A stretch of 64,000 bases of DNA from Chelatococcus composti. Its GTDB lineage: Bacteria; Pseudomonadota; Alphaproteobacteria; Rhizobiales; Beijerinckiaceae. Position numbers and translations under genes: made by a program. The notes beneath the pieces were generated by a model. The model saw nothing but the letters and a program-made list of their open reading frames with translations, had not been told where the DNA came from and searched no databases. The stretch is taken from assembly GCF_014201415.1 (NCBI RefSeq), contig NZ_JACHEH010000005.1:248001-312000 (forward strand), written 5' to 3'. Below, piece by piece: positions 9,249 to 18,083 of this stretch; positions within the stretch are counted from its first letter, which is position 1, and each line of letters opens with the position of its first letter.

Positions 9249-10106
9249 ATGGTCATCACGGTGACCCGCGACCGCGACCAGACCGGGGCCCAGAGCGTCG
9301 ACAGGGCGCTCGGCCTGCTCTCGATGGTCGCCCGCCATGCCGACCGGGGCGCCTCGCTCACCGACATTGTCGAGGAAAGCGGGCTCAACAAGCCGACGGC
9401 GCGTCGCCTGCTGCTCGCGCTCATGCGCGCCGGCCTCGTGGAGCAGGACCAGACGAGCCGTCGCTACTACCTGGGCGAGGAGGCCTATGTCATCGGCTCG
9501 CTTGCATCGCGTCGTTTCGGCCTGCTGCAGGTCGCCATGGAGAGCCTGACGCGGCTGTCGAAGCGCACCGAGGATTCGAGTTTCCTTTCCGTCCGGCGCG
9601 ACACCTTTTCCGTTTGTCTCTATCGCGAGGAGGGTACCTATCCGGTGCGCACCCACGCCCTGCAGGCCGGTTTCGAGCATCCGCTCGGTGTCGGCGCCGG
9701 CTCCCTCGCCATGCTCGCGGCGCTGCCCGACGAGGAGGTGGAGGCCGTGCTCGCCGCCAACGACGCCGTGCTCAGAACGAAATATCCCATGCTGCCCGCG
9801 GCCCGTATCCGCGAGGGCGTGGCCGAAACCCGGGCCCGGGGTTTCGCGCTCAACCCGGGGCTAATCTTCGCCAATTCATGGGGCATCGGCGTGGCGGTGC
9901 GCGGGCCCGACGGTCGGGTGGCCGGGGCCCTGTCGATCGCGGCCATCGACAGCCGCATGCAGCCCGAGCGCCAAAACGAGCTTGCCGGCTACCTCGCGAT
10001 CGAGGTGCGGGTGGTCGAGGAGCGTCTCGCCCAGATGTTCGCCGCCCGCAACCCGCAGCGCGGGCAGGCCGCCTTGAGAAGCCAGGTCAGGAGATCGGCA
10101 CGATGA
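9249..10106 (+). CDS. IclR family transcriptional regulator
   Basis: The 285-residue protein has an N-terminal winged helix-turn-helix (residues about 12-75: QSVDRALGLLSMVA, LTDIVEESGLNKPTARRLL, RRYYLGEEAY) followed by the IclR effector-binding domain ending in AIDSRMQPERQNELAGYL. Such proteins repress or activate catabolic operons in response to a pathway metabolite. It is embedded within the operon it probably controls; its ATG is three bases after the SDR stop, and its own stop overlaps the next start (ATGA at 10103-10106). The paired sites at 5100-5198 are candidate targets. Confidence 0.9.
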   Translation: MVITVTRDRDQTGAQSVDRALGLLSMVARHADRGASLTDIVEESGLNKPTARRLLLALMRAGLVEQDQTSRRYYLGEEAYVIGSLASRRFGLLQVAMESLTRLSKRTEDSSFLSVRRDTFSVCLYREEGTYPVRTHALQAGFEHPLGVGAGSLAMLAALPDEEVEAVLAANDAVLRTKYPMLPAARIREGVAETRARGFALNPGLIFANSWGIGVAVRGPDGRVAGALSIAAIDSRMQPERQNELAGYLAIEVRVVEERLAQMFAARNPQRGQAALRSQVRRSAR

Positions 10107-11722
10107 CGACGACACCGCCCGGAGGCATAGCGCCCTGTTCCACGCGGGTGATGAACCTTTCGCACTTTCTCACCCAGGCGGCCCGACGAAATCCGGACGA
10201 CATTGGCTTCGTCTGGCGCGACCGGCAGTGGACCTGGCGCGAGATGGAGGCACGGGTCGACGCCATGGCCGCGGCCCTGGGCGATCGCTTCGGGCTGAGG
10301 AAGGGCGACCGCGTGCTCATCCAGTCAGCCAACTGCAACCAGATGTTCGAGTCGATGTTCGCCTGCTTCCGCGTCGGCGCGGTGTGGGTGCCGGCGAACT
10401 ACCGCCAGTCGCCGGAGGAAGTTGCCTATCTCGCCAAGGCGAGCGGCGCGCGCGGCCTCATCTGTGGCGCGGCGTTTCCTGACCATGCGCGCGTCTGCCG
10501 CGAGACGGCACCCAGCCTCGAGTTCACGATCTCCATCGGTCCGTCGGATTTCGGCGAGGACTACGATGCCATCGTCGCGCAGCACCTGGGCCAGGCCGTG
10601 CCGAGCGTCGCCGTGGAGCGGGACGACCCGTGCTGGTTCTTCTACACCTCCGGCACGACGGGGCGTCCGAAGGCAGCCGTGCTCACCCACGGCCAGATGG
10701 CCTTCGTCGTCACCAACCACCTGTGCGACCTGATGCCGGGCACGACGCGGGAGGACGCCTCGATCGTGGTCGCGCCCCTGTCGCACGGCGCGGGCGTGCA
10801 TCAGCTCACGCAGGTTGCGCGCGGGGCGAAAACCATCCTCCTGCCGACCGAGAAGCTCGACGTGCCGACCGTCTGGCGGCTCGTCGAGGAATGGCGGGTG
10901 ACGAACCTCTTTACCGTTCCCACCATCCTCAAGATGCTGGTGGAGGACGAGAGCGTCCACCGCTATGACCATTCCTCCCTGCGCTACGTCATCTATGCGG
11001 GCGCGCCGATGTACCGCGAGGACCAGAAGAAGGCGCTCGCAACGCTCGGGGCGGTGCTGGTGCAGTATTTCGGCCTCGGCGAGGTGACGGGCAACATCAC
11101 CGTGCTGCCGCCGGCCTACCACAGCCTCGAGGACGGACCGCACGCACGGATCGGCACCTGCGGCTTCGAGCGCACGGGCATGCAGGTCGAGATCCAGGAC
11201 GAGAACGGCAACCCTGTGCCGCCGGGGCAGACGGGCGAGATCTGCGTCATCGGCCCGGCCGTGTTCGCCGGCTACTACGATAACCCCGAGGCCAACGCCA
11301 AGGCGTTTCGCAACGGCTGGTTCCGCACCGGCGACCTCGGCCACATGGGCGAGGACGGCTTCCTCTACATCACGGGCCGCGCGTCCGACATGTACATCTC
11401 CGGCGGCTCGAACATCTATCCGCGCGAGATCGAGGAGAAGATCCTGCAGCATCCGGATATCCGCGAGGTGGCGGTGGTCGGTGTGCCGGATCCGCTCTGG
11501 GGCGAGGTGGGCTGGGCGGTCTGCGTCACGCAGCCTGGCGTCGATCCGCAGAGCCTTGCGCTCGACAGGTGGCTCGACGGCAAGATCGCCCGCTACAAGA
11601 TGCCCAAGCGCTTCATCTTCTGGGACGAACTTCCCAAGTCGGCCTACGGCAAGATCACCAAGAAGATGATCCGCGAGGAGCTGGAGCGGCGGGGCGAAAT
11701 GCCTGCCCGGACGCCAGCGTGA
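10103..11722 (+). CDS. AMP-binding acyl-CoA ligase
   Basis: This adenylating enzyme (539 residues) activates a carboxylic acid with ATP and CoA. The ANL-superfamily core motifs are intact: the P-loop-like YTSGTTGRPKAA near residue 180, the YFGLGEVTG region, WFRTGDLG, RASDMYISGGSNIYPREIE, and the C-terminal YGKITKK lysine motif needed for adenylation. The start at 10103 overlaps the IclR stop (ATGA), implying translational coupling; an internal Met at codon 17 (MNLSHFL) is an alternative. With the TRAP importer and two SDRs it suggests import of an acid, CoA activation and oxidation. Substrate specificity is not readable. Confidence 0.9.
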   Translation: MTTTPPGGIAPCSTRVMNLSHFLTQAARRNPDDIGFVWRDRQWTWREMEARVDAMAAALGDRFGLRKGDRVLIQSANCNQMFESMFACFRVGAVWVPANYRQSPEEVAYLAKASGARGLICGAAFPDHARVCRETAPSLEFTISIGPSDFGEDYDAIVAQHLGQAVPSVAVERDDPCWFFYTSGTTGRPKAAVLTHGQMAFVVTNHLCDLMPGTTREDASIVVAPLSHGAGVHQLTQVARGAKTILLPTEKLDVPTVWRLVEEWRVTNLFTVPTILKMLVEDESVHRYDHSSLRYVIYAGAPMYREDQKKALATLGAVLVQYFGLGEVTGNITVLPPAYHSLEDGPHARIGTCGFERTGMQVEIQDENGNPVPPGQTGEICVIGPAVFAGYYDNPEANAKAFRNGWFRTGDLGHMGEDGFLYITGRASDMYISGGSNIYPREIEEKILQHPDIREVAVVGVPDPLWGEVGWAVCVTQPGVDPQSLALDRWLDGKIARYKMPKRFIFWDELPKSAYGKITKKMIREELERRGEMPARTPA

Positions 11723-11732
11723 GGAGGGCGCG

Positions 11733-12488
11733 ATGGGCAACAGCAAGAAGGGCGCCGTTGCCGTGACCGGCGGCGCCTCCGGCATCGGTCTTGAGACGGC
11801 GCGACTGCTTGGCGAGCGTGGCTATATCGTCTTCCTCATCGACATGAGGCGCGAGGCGCTCGACGCAGCCTGCCGGGATCTCGGCCTGCCGGCGGCACGT
11901 GGCATCGCCTGCGATGTCACGGACGAGGCCGGCATCGAGGCCGCCGTCGCTGCCATCACCGCCGAGCACCGCCTGGCCGGGGTCGTCAACTGTGCCGGCA
12001 TCGCCATCGACCGTCCGGCGGTGGAGACGAGTGTCGCCGACTTCCGCCGCATCGTCGACGTCAACCTCACCGGTTGCTTCATCGTCTCGCGGGCCGCGGC
12101 GCGCCACTGGCTGGCGGCGCGGCAACCGGGCGCTATCGTCAACATCACGTCCGTTTCGGGCCTCACCGGCAACAAGGGCCGCAGCGCCTATGGCGCGTCC
12201 AAGGGCGGGCAGAACCTGCTGACGCTTGTCATGGCGACAGAGCTCGGGGCTGCCGGCATTCGCGTCAACGCGGTCGCCCCCGGCCCCATCGACACGCCGC
12301 TGACAAAGGTCGTCCATACCGAGGACGTACGCCGGCAGTGGATCGAGCGGGTGCCCCAGCGCCGCTACGGGACGCCGCGCGAGATTGCCGCGGCCGTCGC
12401 CTTCCTGCTGTCCGAGGAGGCGTCCTACGTTAATGGCCAGATCCTCGCCGTCGATGGCGGCTTCATCCACGCGGGCCTCGCGCCCTGA
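11733..12488 (+). CDS. SDR family oxidoreductase (FabG-like)
   Basis: This 251-residue classical SDR has the TGGASGIG cofactor loop at residues about 10-17, an acidic residue after beta-2 (LIDMRRE) that suggests NAD preference, NCAGIA, the NITSVSG serine, and Tyr-Gly-Ala-Ser-Lys as the catalytic pair. Its C-terminus has the typical VNGQILAVDGG segment. It starts 11 bases after the ligase stop, with a GGAGGG ribosome-binding site overlapping the gap. It is probably the second oxidation step of the same pathway, acting on a hydroxyl group of the imported compound or its CoA ester. Confidence 0.88.
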   Translation: MGNSKKGAVAVTGGASGIGLETARLLGERGYIVFLIDMRREALDAACRDLGLPAARGIACDVTDEAGIEAAVAAITAEHRLAGVVNCAGIAIDRPAVETSVADFRRIVDVNLTGCFIVSRAAARHWLAARQPGAIVNITSVSGLTGNKGRSAYGASKGGQNLLTLVMATELGAAGIRVNAVAPGPIDTPLTKVVHTEDVRRQWIERVPQRRYGTPREIAAAVAFLLSEEASYVNGQILAVDGGFIHAGLAP

Positions 12489-12498
12489 GGAAGCTCCG

Positions 12499-13365
12499 AT
12501 GCGCAGCATCCGCCATCCGGGCCCGGTCTCCCGCGAGCGCAACTTTGTAGTGCCGTGCACAGCCGTGCCGTTGCGGCTGACGCTCGCCGCGGGCATCAGC
12601 GTCAACGAGGCAATCGGCCATGCCTTCGCGCAGGCCGGTTTTGCCGGCGGCTACGTGCGCCTTGCCGGCGCGCGTGTCGACCCGATGCGTTACGTCATTC
12701 CCGCCGCAGCGCCGGACGGCGCTTACGCGGCCTGGTACAGCGAGACCTTTGCGCCCGCCGGCGTGACAGTGGTCGAGGATGCCGGCCTCGTCGTCGGGCG
12801 CCGCGACGGCGAGCCGTTCCTGCACTGCCACGGCCTTTGGACGCTCGCGGACGGCACGCGCCGCATGGGCCATCTCCTGCCGGTCGACTCCTGCCTGAGC
12901 GAGCCTGTCGAAGCCACGGCCTGGGGGCTCGCCGGTGCCCTCTTCGACGTGCGCCAGGACGACGAGACGAACTTCAGGCTGTTCCGTGCCGTGCCGGCGG
13001 AGGCGGGGGACAAGCCCGAAGGGCTCCGCGCGCTCGCCTGCACGATCAAGCCGAACGAGGACATCGCGCCTGCGATCGAGCGTCTCTGCCGCGAGCACGG
13101 CATCAGCTCGGCTTCCGTCCACGGCATCGGCAGTCTCGTCGGTGCGACCTTCACCGATGCGCCGGAGATGACGTCTTACGCGACGGAGGTGCTCGTCACC
13201 GCCGGCCGCGTCGCCGCCGGTCGCTGCGACCTCGACATCGCGCTCGTCGGCATGGACGGTGCGATCGGTGCCGGGCGTCTGCAGCACGACGGCAATGTGA
13301 CCTGCGTGACCTTTGAGCTGCTCGTGGTCGAGGAGGCCGAACGCCCGCCCGCTCGTCCGGTATAG
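12499..13365 (+). CDS. Tandem PCC/DUF296 domain protein
   Basis: The 288-residue protein contains two copies of the PCC (plants and prokaryotes conserved, DUF296) fold. The first spans about residues 14-145, ending in GEPFLHCHGLWTLADGTRRMGHLLP; the second spans about 170-280, with IERLCREHGISSASVHGIGSLVGA. The histidine-rich HCHGLW strand of the first copy resembles the putative metal site of bacterial DUF296 proteins; the second copy lacks it. The start at 12499 gives a good spacing to GAGGAAG. It is the last gene of the TRAP/SDR/ligase block. Bacterial DUF296 proteins have no established biochemical activity, so a binding or accessory role in this pathway is inference. Confidence 0.85.
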   Translation: MRSIRHPGPVSRERNFVVPCTAVPLRLTLAAGISVNEAIGHAFAQAGFAGGYVRLAGARVDPMRYVIPAAAPDGAYAAWYSETFAPAGVTVVEDAGLVVGRRDGEPFLHCHGLWTLADGTRRMGHLLPVDSCLSEPVEATAWGLAGALFDVRQDDETNFRLFRAVPAEAGDKPEGLRALACTIKPNEDIAPAIERLCREHGISSASVHGIGSLVGATFTDAPEMTSYATEVLVTAGRVAAGRCDLDIALVGMDGAIGAGRLQHDGNVTCVTFELLVVEEAERPPARPV

Positions 13366-14031
13366 GCGTCGACATCGCGGAAGTCCCCGGAAAGCATCGG
13401 TGCCGGGCCGGGCACCCGCTTTTCGTCCGCTTCTGGCCCAAGGGCGGGCATCGCGGACTTGCTCCATTGCGAACGATGTCGTCCAGCATTCGGAGCGATG
13501 TGCGGCGTCCTGGCACAGGCATTTCGGCGTCCGCGGCGGCCTTCATCGTACTCGAAGGTGCCCCCGCCGCCCGAACAGAAGGTGTTTTTTCCAGCCTGCA
13601 AGCGTCGCGCAAGCTTGATGATCTTAAAATTTGCTATCACCGATGAATTGCCGATGGATCGTTTGATCGGCATTTTTCTGCCCCTCATTGCGCTCAGGTA
13701 GCTGTACGACGACGGAGCATCCTGACGGGGGGCCCGGCTGTTCGAGGGCTTCTCAGCCACCGGCCGGCGGGTTGGCTGACGGTGTATATTGACCAAATCG
13801 GATTGCATGCCGAAAGTTACGCCCCCTTTGTTCGGGGCATCAGCGGCACTTGACATAATCCGTTCGTGGCATAGACGACGTAACATTATCATGTGAACAA
13901 ATAGTGCGCGGTCTTTTTGTCGCACTGTAAGACGCATACACCGCGTCTAATCAGCTAGACATGCTGGTCGTAATGCTCGATTCAAATCGAAGTACTATGC
14001 GTAGCAGCGCGGTTTTGTGGGGAGGCGTGTC
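13366..14031. other. Long intergenic region without a convincing gene
   Basis: This 666-base stretch has lower GC than its neighbours. It holds a terminator-like hairpin at 13649-13677 and a possible sigma-70 promoter (TTGACA at 13850-13855, weak TAGACG 16 bases on), both oriented toward the genes at 14032 and 14169. Short open frames on both strands show no domain, no ribosome-binding site and no codon pattern like the neighbours. I see no RNA gene. Confidence 0.5.
13649..13677 (+). terminator. Rho-independent terminator-like hairpin
   Basis: TGCCGAT (13649-13655) pairs with ATCGGCA (13666-13672) around a ten-base loop and is followed immediately by five T residues. It lies about 285 bases after the PCC-protein stop codon and could end transcripts from the upstream operon. 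Confidence 0.45.
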
Positions 14032-14172
14032 ATGAACTGTCAGTCGTTTGTGTTTCTCCGGAAGGGCGACGGTGGACGCGCGGCCATCCGGGAGCATCGA
14101 CGAGGCCGCACAGTCGACGCTCGCGTGACCTGGCATGCCGTCCGAGTACAAGGGAACGGAGCCGAAGCATGA
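14032..14172 (+). CDS. Small ORF (46 aa) translationally coupled to the globin chemoreceptor
   Basis: An ATG at 14032 is preceded by a strong Shine-Dalgarno sequence (GGGGAGG at 14019-14025, six bases upstream) and opens a 46-codon frame rich in Arg and Gly. Its TGA (14170-14172) overlaps the ATG of the globin-coupled chemoreceptor (ATGA at 14169-14172). The chemoreceptor has only a weak site of its own, so ribosomes ending here may restart on it. The peptide has no recognisable domain; it could be a leader or a genuine small protein. The evidence is start signal and overlap only. Confidence 0.45.
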   Translation: MNCQSFVFLRKGDGGRAAIREHRRGRTVDARVTWHAVRVQGNGAEA

Positions 14173-15617
14173 ACACGGTTCTTCAAAGCCGCCCTGCCAG
14201 CCGCTATCCCGTCCAGACCTTCGTTCCTGTCCCGCCGGACGACGAGCCGGATGACCAGGATCACAGTGCTGCGGGGACGCCTCATTCCGGACGGGATGCG
14301 ACAACTCTCGGAAGACTGAGGTTTCTTCAGATCAACAACGACACGCGGCAGGAACTGAAGGCGCTCTGGACCGACATCAAACCTTCGCTACCCGGGATCA
14401 TCCGGCGCTTCTACCAGCATCTCGGGACGGAGCCGCGTCTCAAGCAGCTCATCGGCCCTCACGAGGAACGTCTGACCGAGGCCCAGTCGGTCCACTGGGA
14501 GCGGCTGTTCAGCGGTCGCTTCGACGACGACTACGTGGTCAGCACGCGCCGCATCGGTCTCGTCCACAACCGGATCGGCCTGGAGCCGGCGTGGTACATC
14601 GGGGGCTACAACTTCGTCTTGAACGAGCTCGTCCTGTGCCTGGCACGCAGCCATCGCTTCAGCGGCGCTGCGCTGGCGCGGAAGATCGTCACGCTCAACA
14701 AGGCCGTGACGCTCGACATGAGCTACGCGATCTCCGTCTACCAAGATGCGTTGCTGGAGGAGCGGGAGAGGCGCGGCAAGACGCTCGCCGAGGCAGTTGT
14801 CCAGTTCTCCGGCGCGGTCAACAGGAGCCTTGCCATCGCGGCCGAGGCGAGCCAGGCCCTATCGGACAGCGCCGAGACCCTCGACGGCGTGACAAGCACG
14901 GCGAACGCGCTCGCCAACGACGTGGCCATTGCCGCGAGGCAGACGGCTGCCAACATGGGCACCGGCGCGGCCGCGACGGAGGAACTCGCCGTGTCCGTCC
15001 GCGAGATCGGCGAACGGGCGAACCGGTCGGCCCATGTGGCGCGCGACGCGCTCTCCAGCGCGTGGGAGACGAAGGACACGATCATCGAGCTTGCCGATCA
15101 CGCCAAGGAGATCGGGGTCGTCGTCGATCTCATCCGCACGGTGGCGAGCCAGACCAACATGCTCGCGCTCAATGCGACCATCGAGGCCGCAAGGGCGGGA
15201 GAGGCCGGCCGGGGCTTCGCGGTCGTGGCCGGGGAGGTGAAGGTTCTCGCCAATCAGACCAACGATGCGACGGCCGAGATCGGTAATCGCATCGCCGCAA
15301 TCCAGGCCGCGACCCAGCGTTCCGTGGAACAGATCGAGCAGATCGCGCGGGTGGTCGAGGAAGTGAGCCGGATCGCAACGGCCATCGCCGCCTCGGTGGA
15401 GGAGCAGTCCGCCGTGACCGAGGGGATCGCGACGAACGTGGCCCAGACCACGGAGCACACCGAGGTCGTGGCCGGCAACGTCGCGACGCTGAACGCAGAG
15501 ACCGCCAAGGCGGCGGAGGCTGCCAACCAGGTCGGCGAGGCGAAGAGGACCCTCGACAAGGAACTCGCCAACCTGCGGGACGTCATCTCGACCTTCCTGA
15601 AGGTGGCGAACCCGTAA
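14169..15617 (+). CDS. Globin-coupled methyl-accepting chemotaxis protein (HemAT-like)
   Basis: This soluble aerotaxis-type receptor has 482 residues. Residues about 55-205 form a sensor globin that should bind heme and oxygen: [16 protein letters not shown], then the proximal histidine His133 in [14 protein letters not shown], then WYIGGYNF. The rest is a coiled MCP signalling domain with the conserved hairpin tip at about 339-357 ([19 protein letters not shown]), which contacts CheA and CheW. There is no transmembrane segment, as in HemAT. A 54-residue N-terminal extension without obvious structure precedes the globin. No che genes are nearby, so it must act with a chemotaxis system encoded elsewhere. 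Confidence 0.92.
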   Translation: MNTVLQSRPASRYPVQTFVPVPPDDEPDDQDHSAAGTPHSGRDATTLGRLRFLQINNDTRQELKALWTDIKPSLPGIIRRFYQHLGTEPRLKQLIGPHEERLTEAQSVHWERLFSGRFDDDYVVSTRRIGLVHNRIGLEPAWYIGGYNFVLNELVLCLARSHRFSGAALARKIVTLNKAVTLDMSYAISVYQDALLEERERRGKTLAEAVVQFSGAVNRSLAIAAEASQALSDSAETLDGVTSTANALANDVAIAARQTAANMGTGAAATEELAVSVREIGERANRSAHVARDALSSAWETKDTIIELADHAKEIGVVVDLIRTVASQTNMLALNATIEAARAGEAGRGFAVVAGEVKVLANQTNDATAEIGNRIAAIQAATQRSVEQIEQIARVVEEVSRIATAIAASVEEQSAVTEGIATNVAQTTEHTEVVAGNVATLNAETAKAAEAANQVGEAKRTLDKELANLRDVISTFLKVANP

Positions 15618-15624
15618 GGCCACA

Positions 15625-15644
15625 GGGCCTCGCCCGCGAGGCCC
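15625..15644. terminator. Hairpin between convergent genes
   Basis: GGGCCTCG (15625-15632) pairs perfectly with CGAGGCCC (15637-15644) around a four-base loop, eight bases after the chemoreceptor stop. The T-tract is poor (CTTCC), so termination may be partial or Rho-assisted. It separates the chemoreceptor from the oppositely oriented lacI-type gene. Confidence 0.5.
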
Positions 15645-15781
15645 CTTCCGGCTCCGCCGGCGCGCAGGCGTCCGGGCCGGACCGTCTCGCGCAGTGTGCA
15701 GGGGACGAATGCGCGACGTTCGTGGAAGCCGCGCAGCCTCCGGCCGGTCCGACGCCAGGCCGCGCCCTCGCCGGGAACCGT

Positions 15782-16885
15782 CTAGGCTGACTTGGCAAGC
15801 TTCTCCCCAGCGGAGACGTCGAGCGGTCGCCACGGCGTGTCCTTCAGCGCGTCAAGCGGGCCCGGAAGGGCTGTGCGCGGCGGTACGAGCTCCGGCGCCA
15901 CGAGGTGGATCCCGGCCGCGGCCTCCGGATCGGCGATGATCTCGAAGGCTCTGGCCAGCATCGCCTCGACATTCTGGCGGATCATGATCACCGGGAAGGG
16001 CAGGAAGGATGCGAAGGGATCGTAGTCGTAGCAGCCGATGACGAGATCACGGAACGCGGCTTGCGGGACACCTGCCATGAAACGCAGGAAGCCTTCGAGG
16101 TTGATGGTGGAGTTGATGATAATGGCCCGTGGCAGGCGACCCTCGCGCGCGAAGAAGGCCTCGAAGGCGAGGCGCGTGTTGTTGGCCGAATAGCCCGTGG
16201 GCTGAATGCAGGCGTCCGGATCGGCGCCGAGCATCCCGCGCTTGACGGTGCGGAAGCCGCGCAGGCGCTCGCGGCTCGCATGGTCGTCCCGTCCGCCGAA
16301 GAGATAGAGATCCTCCGGCCGCAGCGGCTCTGTCCGGGCACAGTGGCGGATGACGGCCTCGGTGAGCCGGCAGGCGCCGTCGTAGTTGTCGCTGATGACC
16401 GAGGGGGCGAGGGTGCCCGGCAGGTCGATGTTGACGTGTCGCAACCCGGCCTTCTCGCAGATCTCGTGCACGCCGTCGGGGTCGGTGGCGCCGCAGATGA
16501 AGAGCTCGTCCACCGAATAGGCAATGAGGCTCTCGGCCGTCTCTCGCTCCGCCTTCGGGTCGCGGCTGGCGCTTGCCACGATCGGGCATTCGCCCCGGGC
16601 GCGCACCATCGCCTCGAAGGTCTGGGCCATGGAGGAGAAGTAGCGGTTGTCATAGAGCGGCAGCAGGAGGCCGACGAGGCCGGAACGCGAGCGCCGCAGG
16701 CCTCGGGCCTGCCGGTTGGCGGTGTACTGATGGCTGTCGGCGAGCTTGCGGATCAGCGCCGCCGTCTTCTCGCTGATGCGGCGCTTGCGCCAAGAGCCGT
16801 TGAGCACGGCGCTCACCGTCGATGGCGAGCAGCCCGACAGCGCCGACAGGTCATAGATTGTCTTTCTCTTGCCGCTTCTCTTCAT
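15782..16885 (-). CDS. LacI family transcriptional regulator of the adjacent sugar operon
   Basis: The 367-residue repressor has an N-terminal LacI helix-turn-helix and hinge (TIYDLSALSGCSPSTVSAVLNGS, then ISEKTAALIRKLADSHQYTANRQAR) and a periplasmic-binding-protein-like effector domain (LVGLLLPLYDNRYFSSM to the end). The start at 16885 (MKRSGKRK) is chosen because the helix-turn-helix follows directly; the frame stays open upstream, but that part is antisense to the transporter genes. It is divergent from the sugar ABC operon, with a textbook LacI-type operator between them at 16978-16997. The inducer is probably the imported sugar or its phosphate. Confidence 0.92.
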   Translation of the reverse strand: MKRSGKRKTIYDLSALSGCSPSTVSAVLNGSWRKRRISEKTAALIRKLADSHQYTANRQARGLRRSRSGLVGLLLPLYDNRYFSSMAQTFEAMVRARGECPIVASASRDPKAERETAESLIAYSVDELFICGATDPDGVHEICEKAGLRHVNIDLPGTLAPSVISDNYDGACRLTEAVIRHCARTEPLRPEDLYLFGGRDDHASRERLRGFRTVKRGMLGADPDACIQPTGYSANNTRLAFEAFFAREGRLPRAIIINSTINLEGFLRFMAGVPQAAFRDLVIGCYDYDPFASFLPFPVIMIRQNVEAMLARAFEIIADPEAAAGIHLVAPELVPPRTALPGPLDALKDTPWRPLDVSAGEKLAKSA

Positions 16886-16948
16886 GGTGAATCCGGCAGT
16901 CGCCGCGTCTGTCCCGCACCGGTTGGCCCGACGGCGCTTATTCACTGC

Positions 16949-16977
16949 TTGACGGCAGGATAGCAACTGCGGAATAG
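16949..16977 (+). promoter_or_regulatory. Sigma-70-like promoter of the sugar operon
   Basis: TTGACG (16949-16954) and GAATAG (16972-16977) are separated by 17 bases, upstream of the binding-protein gene that starts at 17078. A second inverted repeat, GCAACT-N7-AGTTGC (16963-16981), overlaps the -10 box and may be an auxiliary operator half-site. Confidence 0.5.
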
Positions 16978-16997
16978 TTGCACCATCGATTGTGCAA
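16978..16997. promoter_or_regulatory. LacI-type operator
   Basis: TTGCACCATCGATTGTGCAA is a 20-base palindrome with nine of ten pairs matching and CG at the exact centre, the hallmark of LacI-family operators. It begins immediately after the proposed -10 element, so a bound repressor would block transcription start. It lies between the divergent lacI-type gene and the sugar operon. Confidence 0.75.
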
Positions 16998-17077
16998 GCC
17001 CCACAGAGATCGGTCAACGACAGGGCTGCGAGCAGGTGTCCGCGCAGGGGGCGGACACGGCTGCCAGGGAGGAAAGC

Positions 17078-18061
17078 ATGAAGAGACTGCTTGTCGCTGC
17101 GGTCGCAGCGTCCTTGTCCATCGCATCGGCCTTTTCGGCAGCGGCACAGGAGACCGGCAAGGTCGGCATCGTCGTGAAGATCGGCGGCATTCCGTGGTTC
17201 AACGCCATGGAGGCCGGCATCAAGGAGCGGGCCGCCAAGCTCGGCGTCGATGCCTTCATGATCGGCCCGACGAGCGCGGACCCGGCGCTGCAGGTCCGCG
17301 CCATCGAGGATCTCATCGCCCAGGGTGTCAAGGTCATCGGCGTCGTGCCGAACGACGCGGCGGTGCTGGAGCCGGTGCTGACCAAGGCCCAGCAGAACGG
17401 CATCATCGTCATCACCCATGAATCGCCCGGCCAGAAGGGCGCCGACTGGAACTTCGAGCTTGCCTCCGCCAACGGCTTCGGTGAGGCGCATGCCGAGCTG
17501 CTTGCCCAGAAGATGGGCGGCAAGGGCAAGTACGCTGTCTTCGTCGGCTCGCTGACGGTGCCGCTGCACAACGCCTGGGCGGACGCCGCCATCGCCTATC
17601 TCAAGGAGAAGTATCCGCAGATGGAGCTGGTGGGCGACCGTTACGGCGTCGCCGAGGATGTCGATGCCAGCCGCAAGACGGCGCTCGACCTCATCTCCGC
17701 CCATCCGGACCTCAAGGGCTTCCTCGCCTTCGGCAGCCAGGGGCCCATCGGCGCTGGCCGCGCCGTCGAGGAGCGGCGCAAGATCGGCGAGATCTTCGTG
17801 CTCGGGCCCTTCTCGCCCGGCCAGGGACGCAAGCTCATCAAGTCCGACGCCATCTCCGGCGGCTTCATGTGGAATCCGAAGCAGGCCGGTGAGGTTTTCG
17901 TCACCCTGGCCGATATGTTGATGAAGGGCGCCAAGATCGAGGCCGGCGTGGAGATCGAGGGCCTGGGCAAGGTCACGCCCGAAGGCAACAACCTCATCGT
18001 CGACCAGCTCGTTGCCATCAACAAGGATACGGTGGACCAGCTCGCCGACATGGGCCTCTAG
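17078..18061 (+). CDS. Sugar ABC transporter periplasmic binding protein (RbsB-like)
   Basis: This 327-residue exported protein belongs to the peripla_BP_4 (ribose/autoinducer-2/rhamnose) group. A signal peptide (MKRLLVAAVAASLSIASAFSAAAQ, cleaved near residue 23) precedes a fold with GKVGIVVKIGGIPWFNAMEAGIKE, the AIEDLIAQGVKVIGVVPND strand, and a hinge segment GFLAFGSQGPIGAGRA. The ATG at 17078 has GGGAGGAAAG just upstream, which favours it over an in-frame upstream start. It is the first gene of an operon with ATPase, two permeases and three catabolic enzymes. Two strong hairpins follow it. Confidence 0.93.
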   Translation: MKRLLVAAVAASLSIASAFSAAAQETGKVGIVVKIGGIPWFNAMEAGIKERAAKLGVDAFMIGPTSADPALQVRAIEDLIAQGVKVIGVVPNDAAVLEPVLTKAQQNGIIVITHESPGQKGADWNFELASANGFGEAHAELLAQKMGGKGKYAVFVGSLTVPLHNAWADAAIAYLKEKYPQMELVGDRYGVAEDVDASRKTALDLISAHPDLKGFLAFGSQGPIGAGRAVEERRKIGEIFVLGPFSPGQGRKLIKSDAISGGFMWNPKQAGEVFVTLADMLMKGAKIEAGVEIEGLGKVTPEGNNLIVDQLVAINKDTVDQLADMGL

Positions 18062-18083
18062 CAGCGGGGCCGGAAGAGCGGCT

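Noticed and set aside
13459-13701. 80-codon plus-strand frame in the long gap
   Set aside because: It has no ribosome-binding site and no recognisable fold, and it crosses the terminator-like hairpin.
13821-13839. Hairpin GCCCC...GGGGC as a second terminator
   Set aside because: The five-pair stem has no following T-tract and lies just before a possible promoter; too weak to list.
13176-13937. 253-codon minus-strand frame across the end of the PCC gene and the following gap
   Set aside because: It overlaps a real gene antisense, has no domain, and its composition does not match coding sequence of the neighbours.
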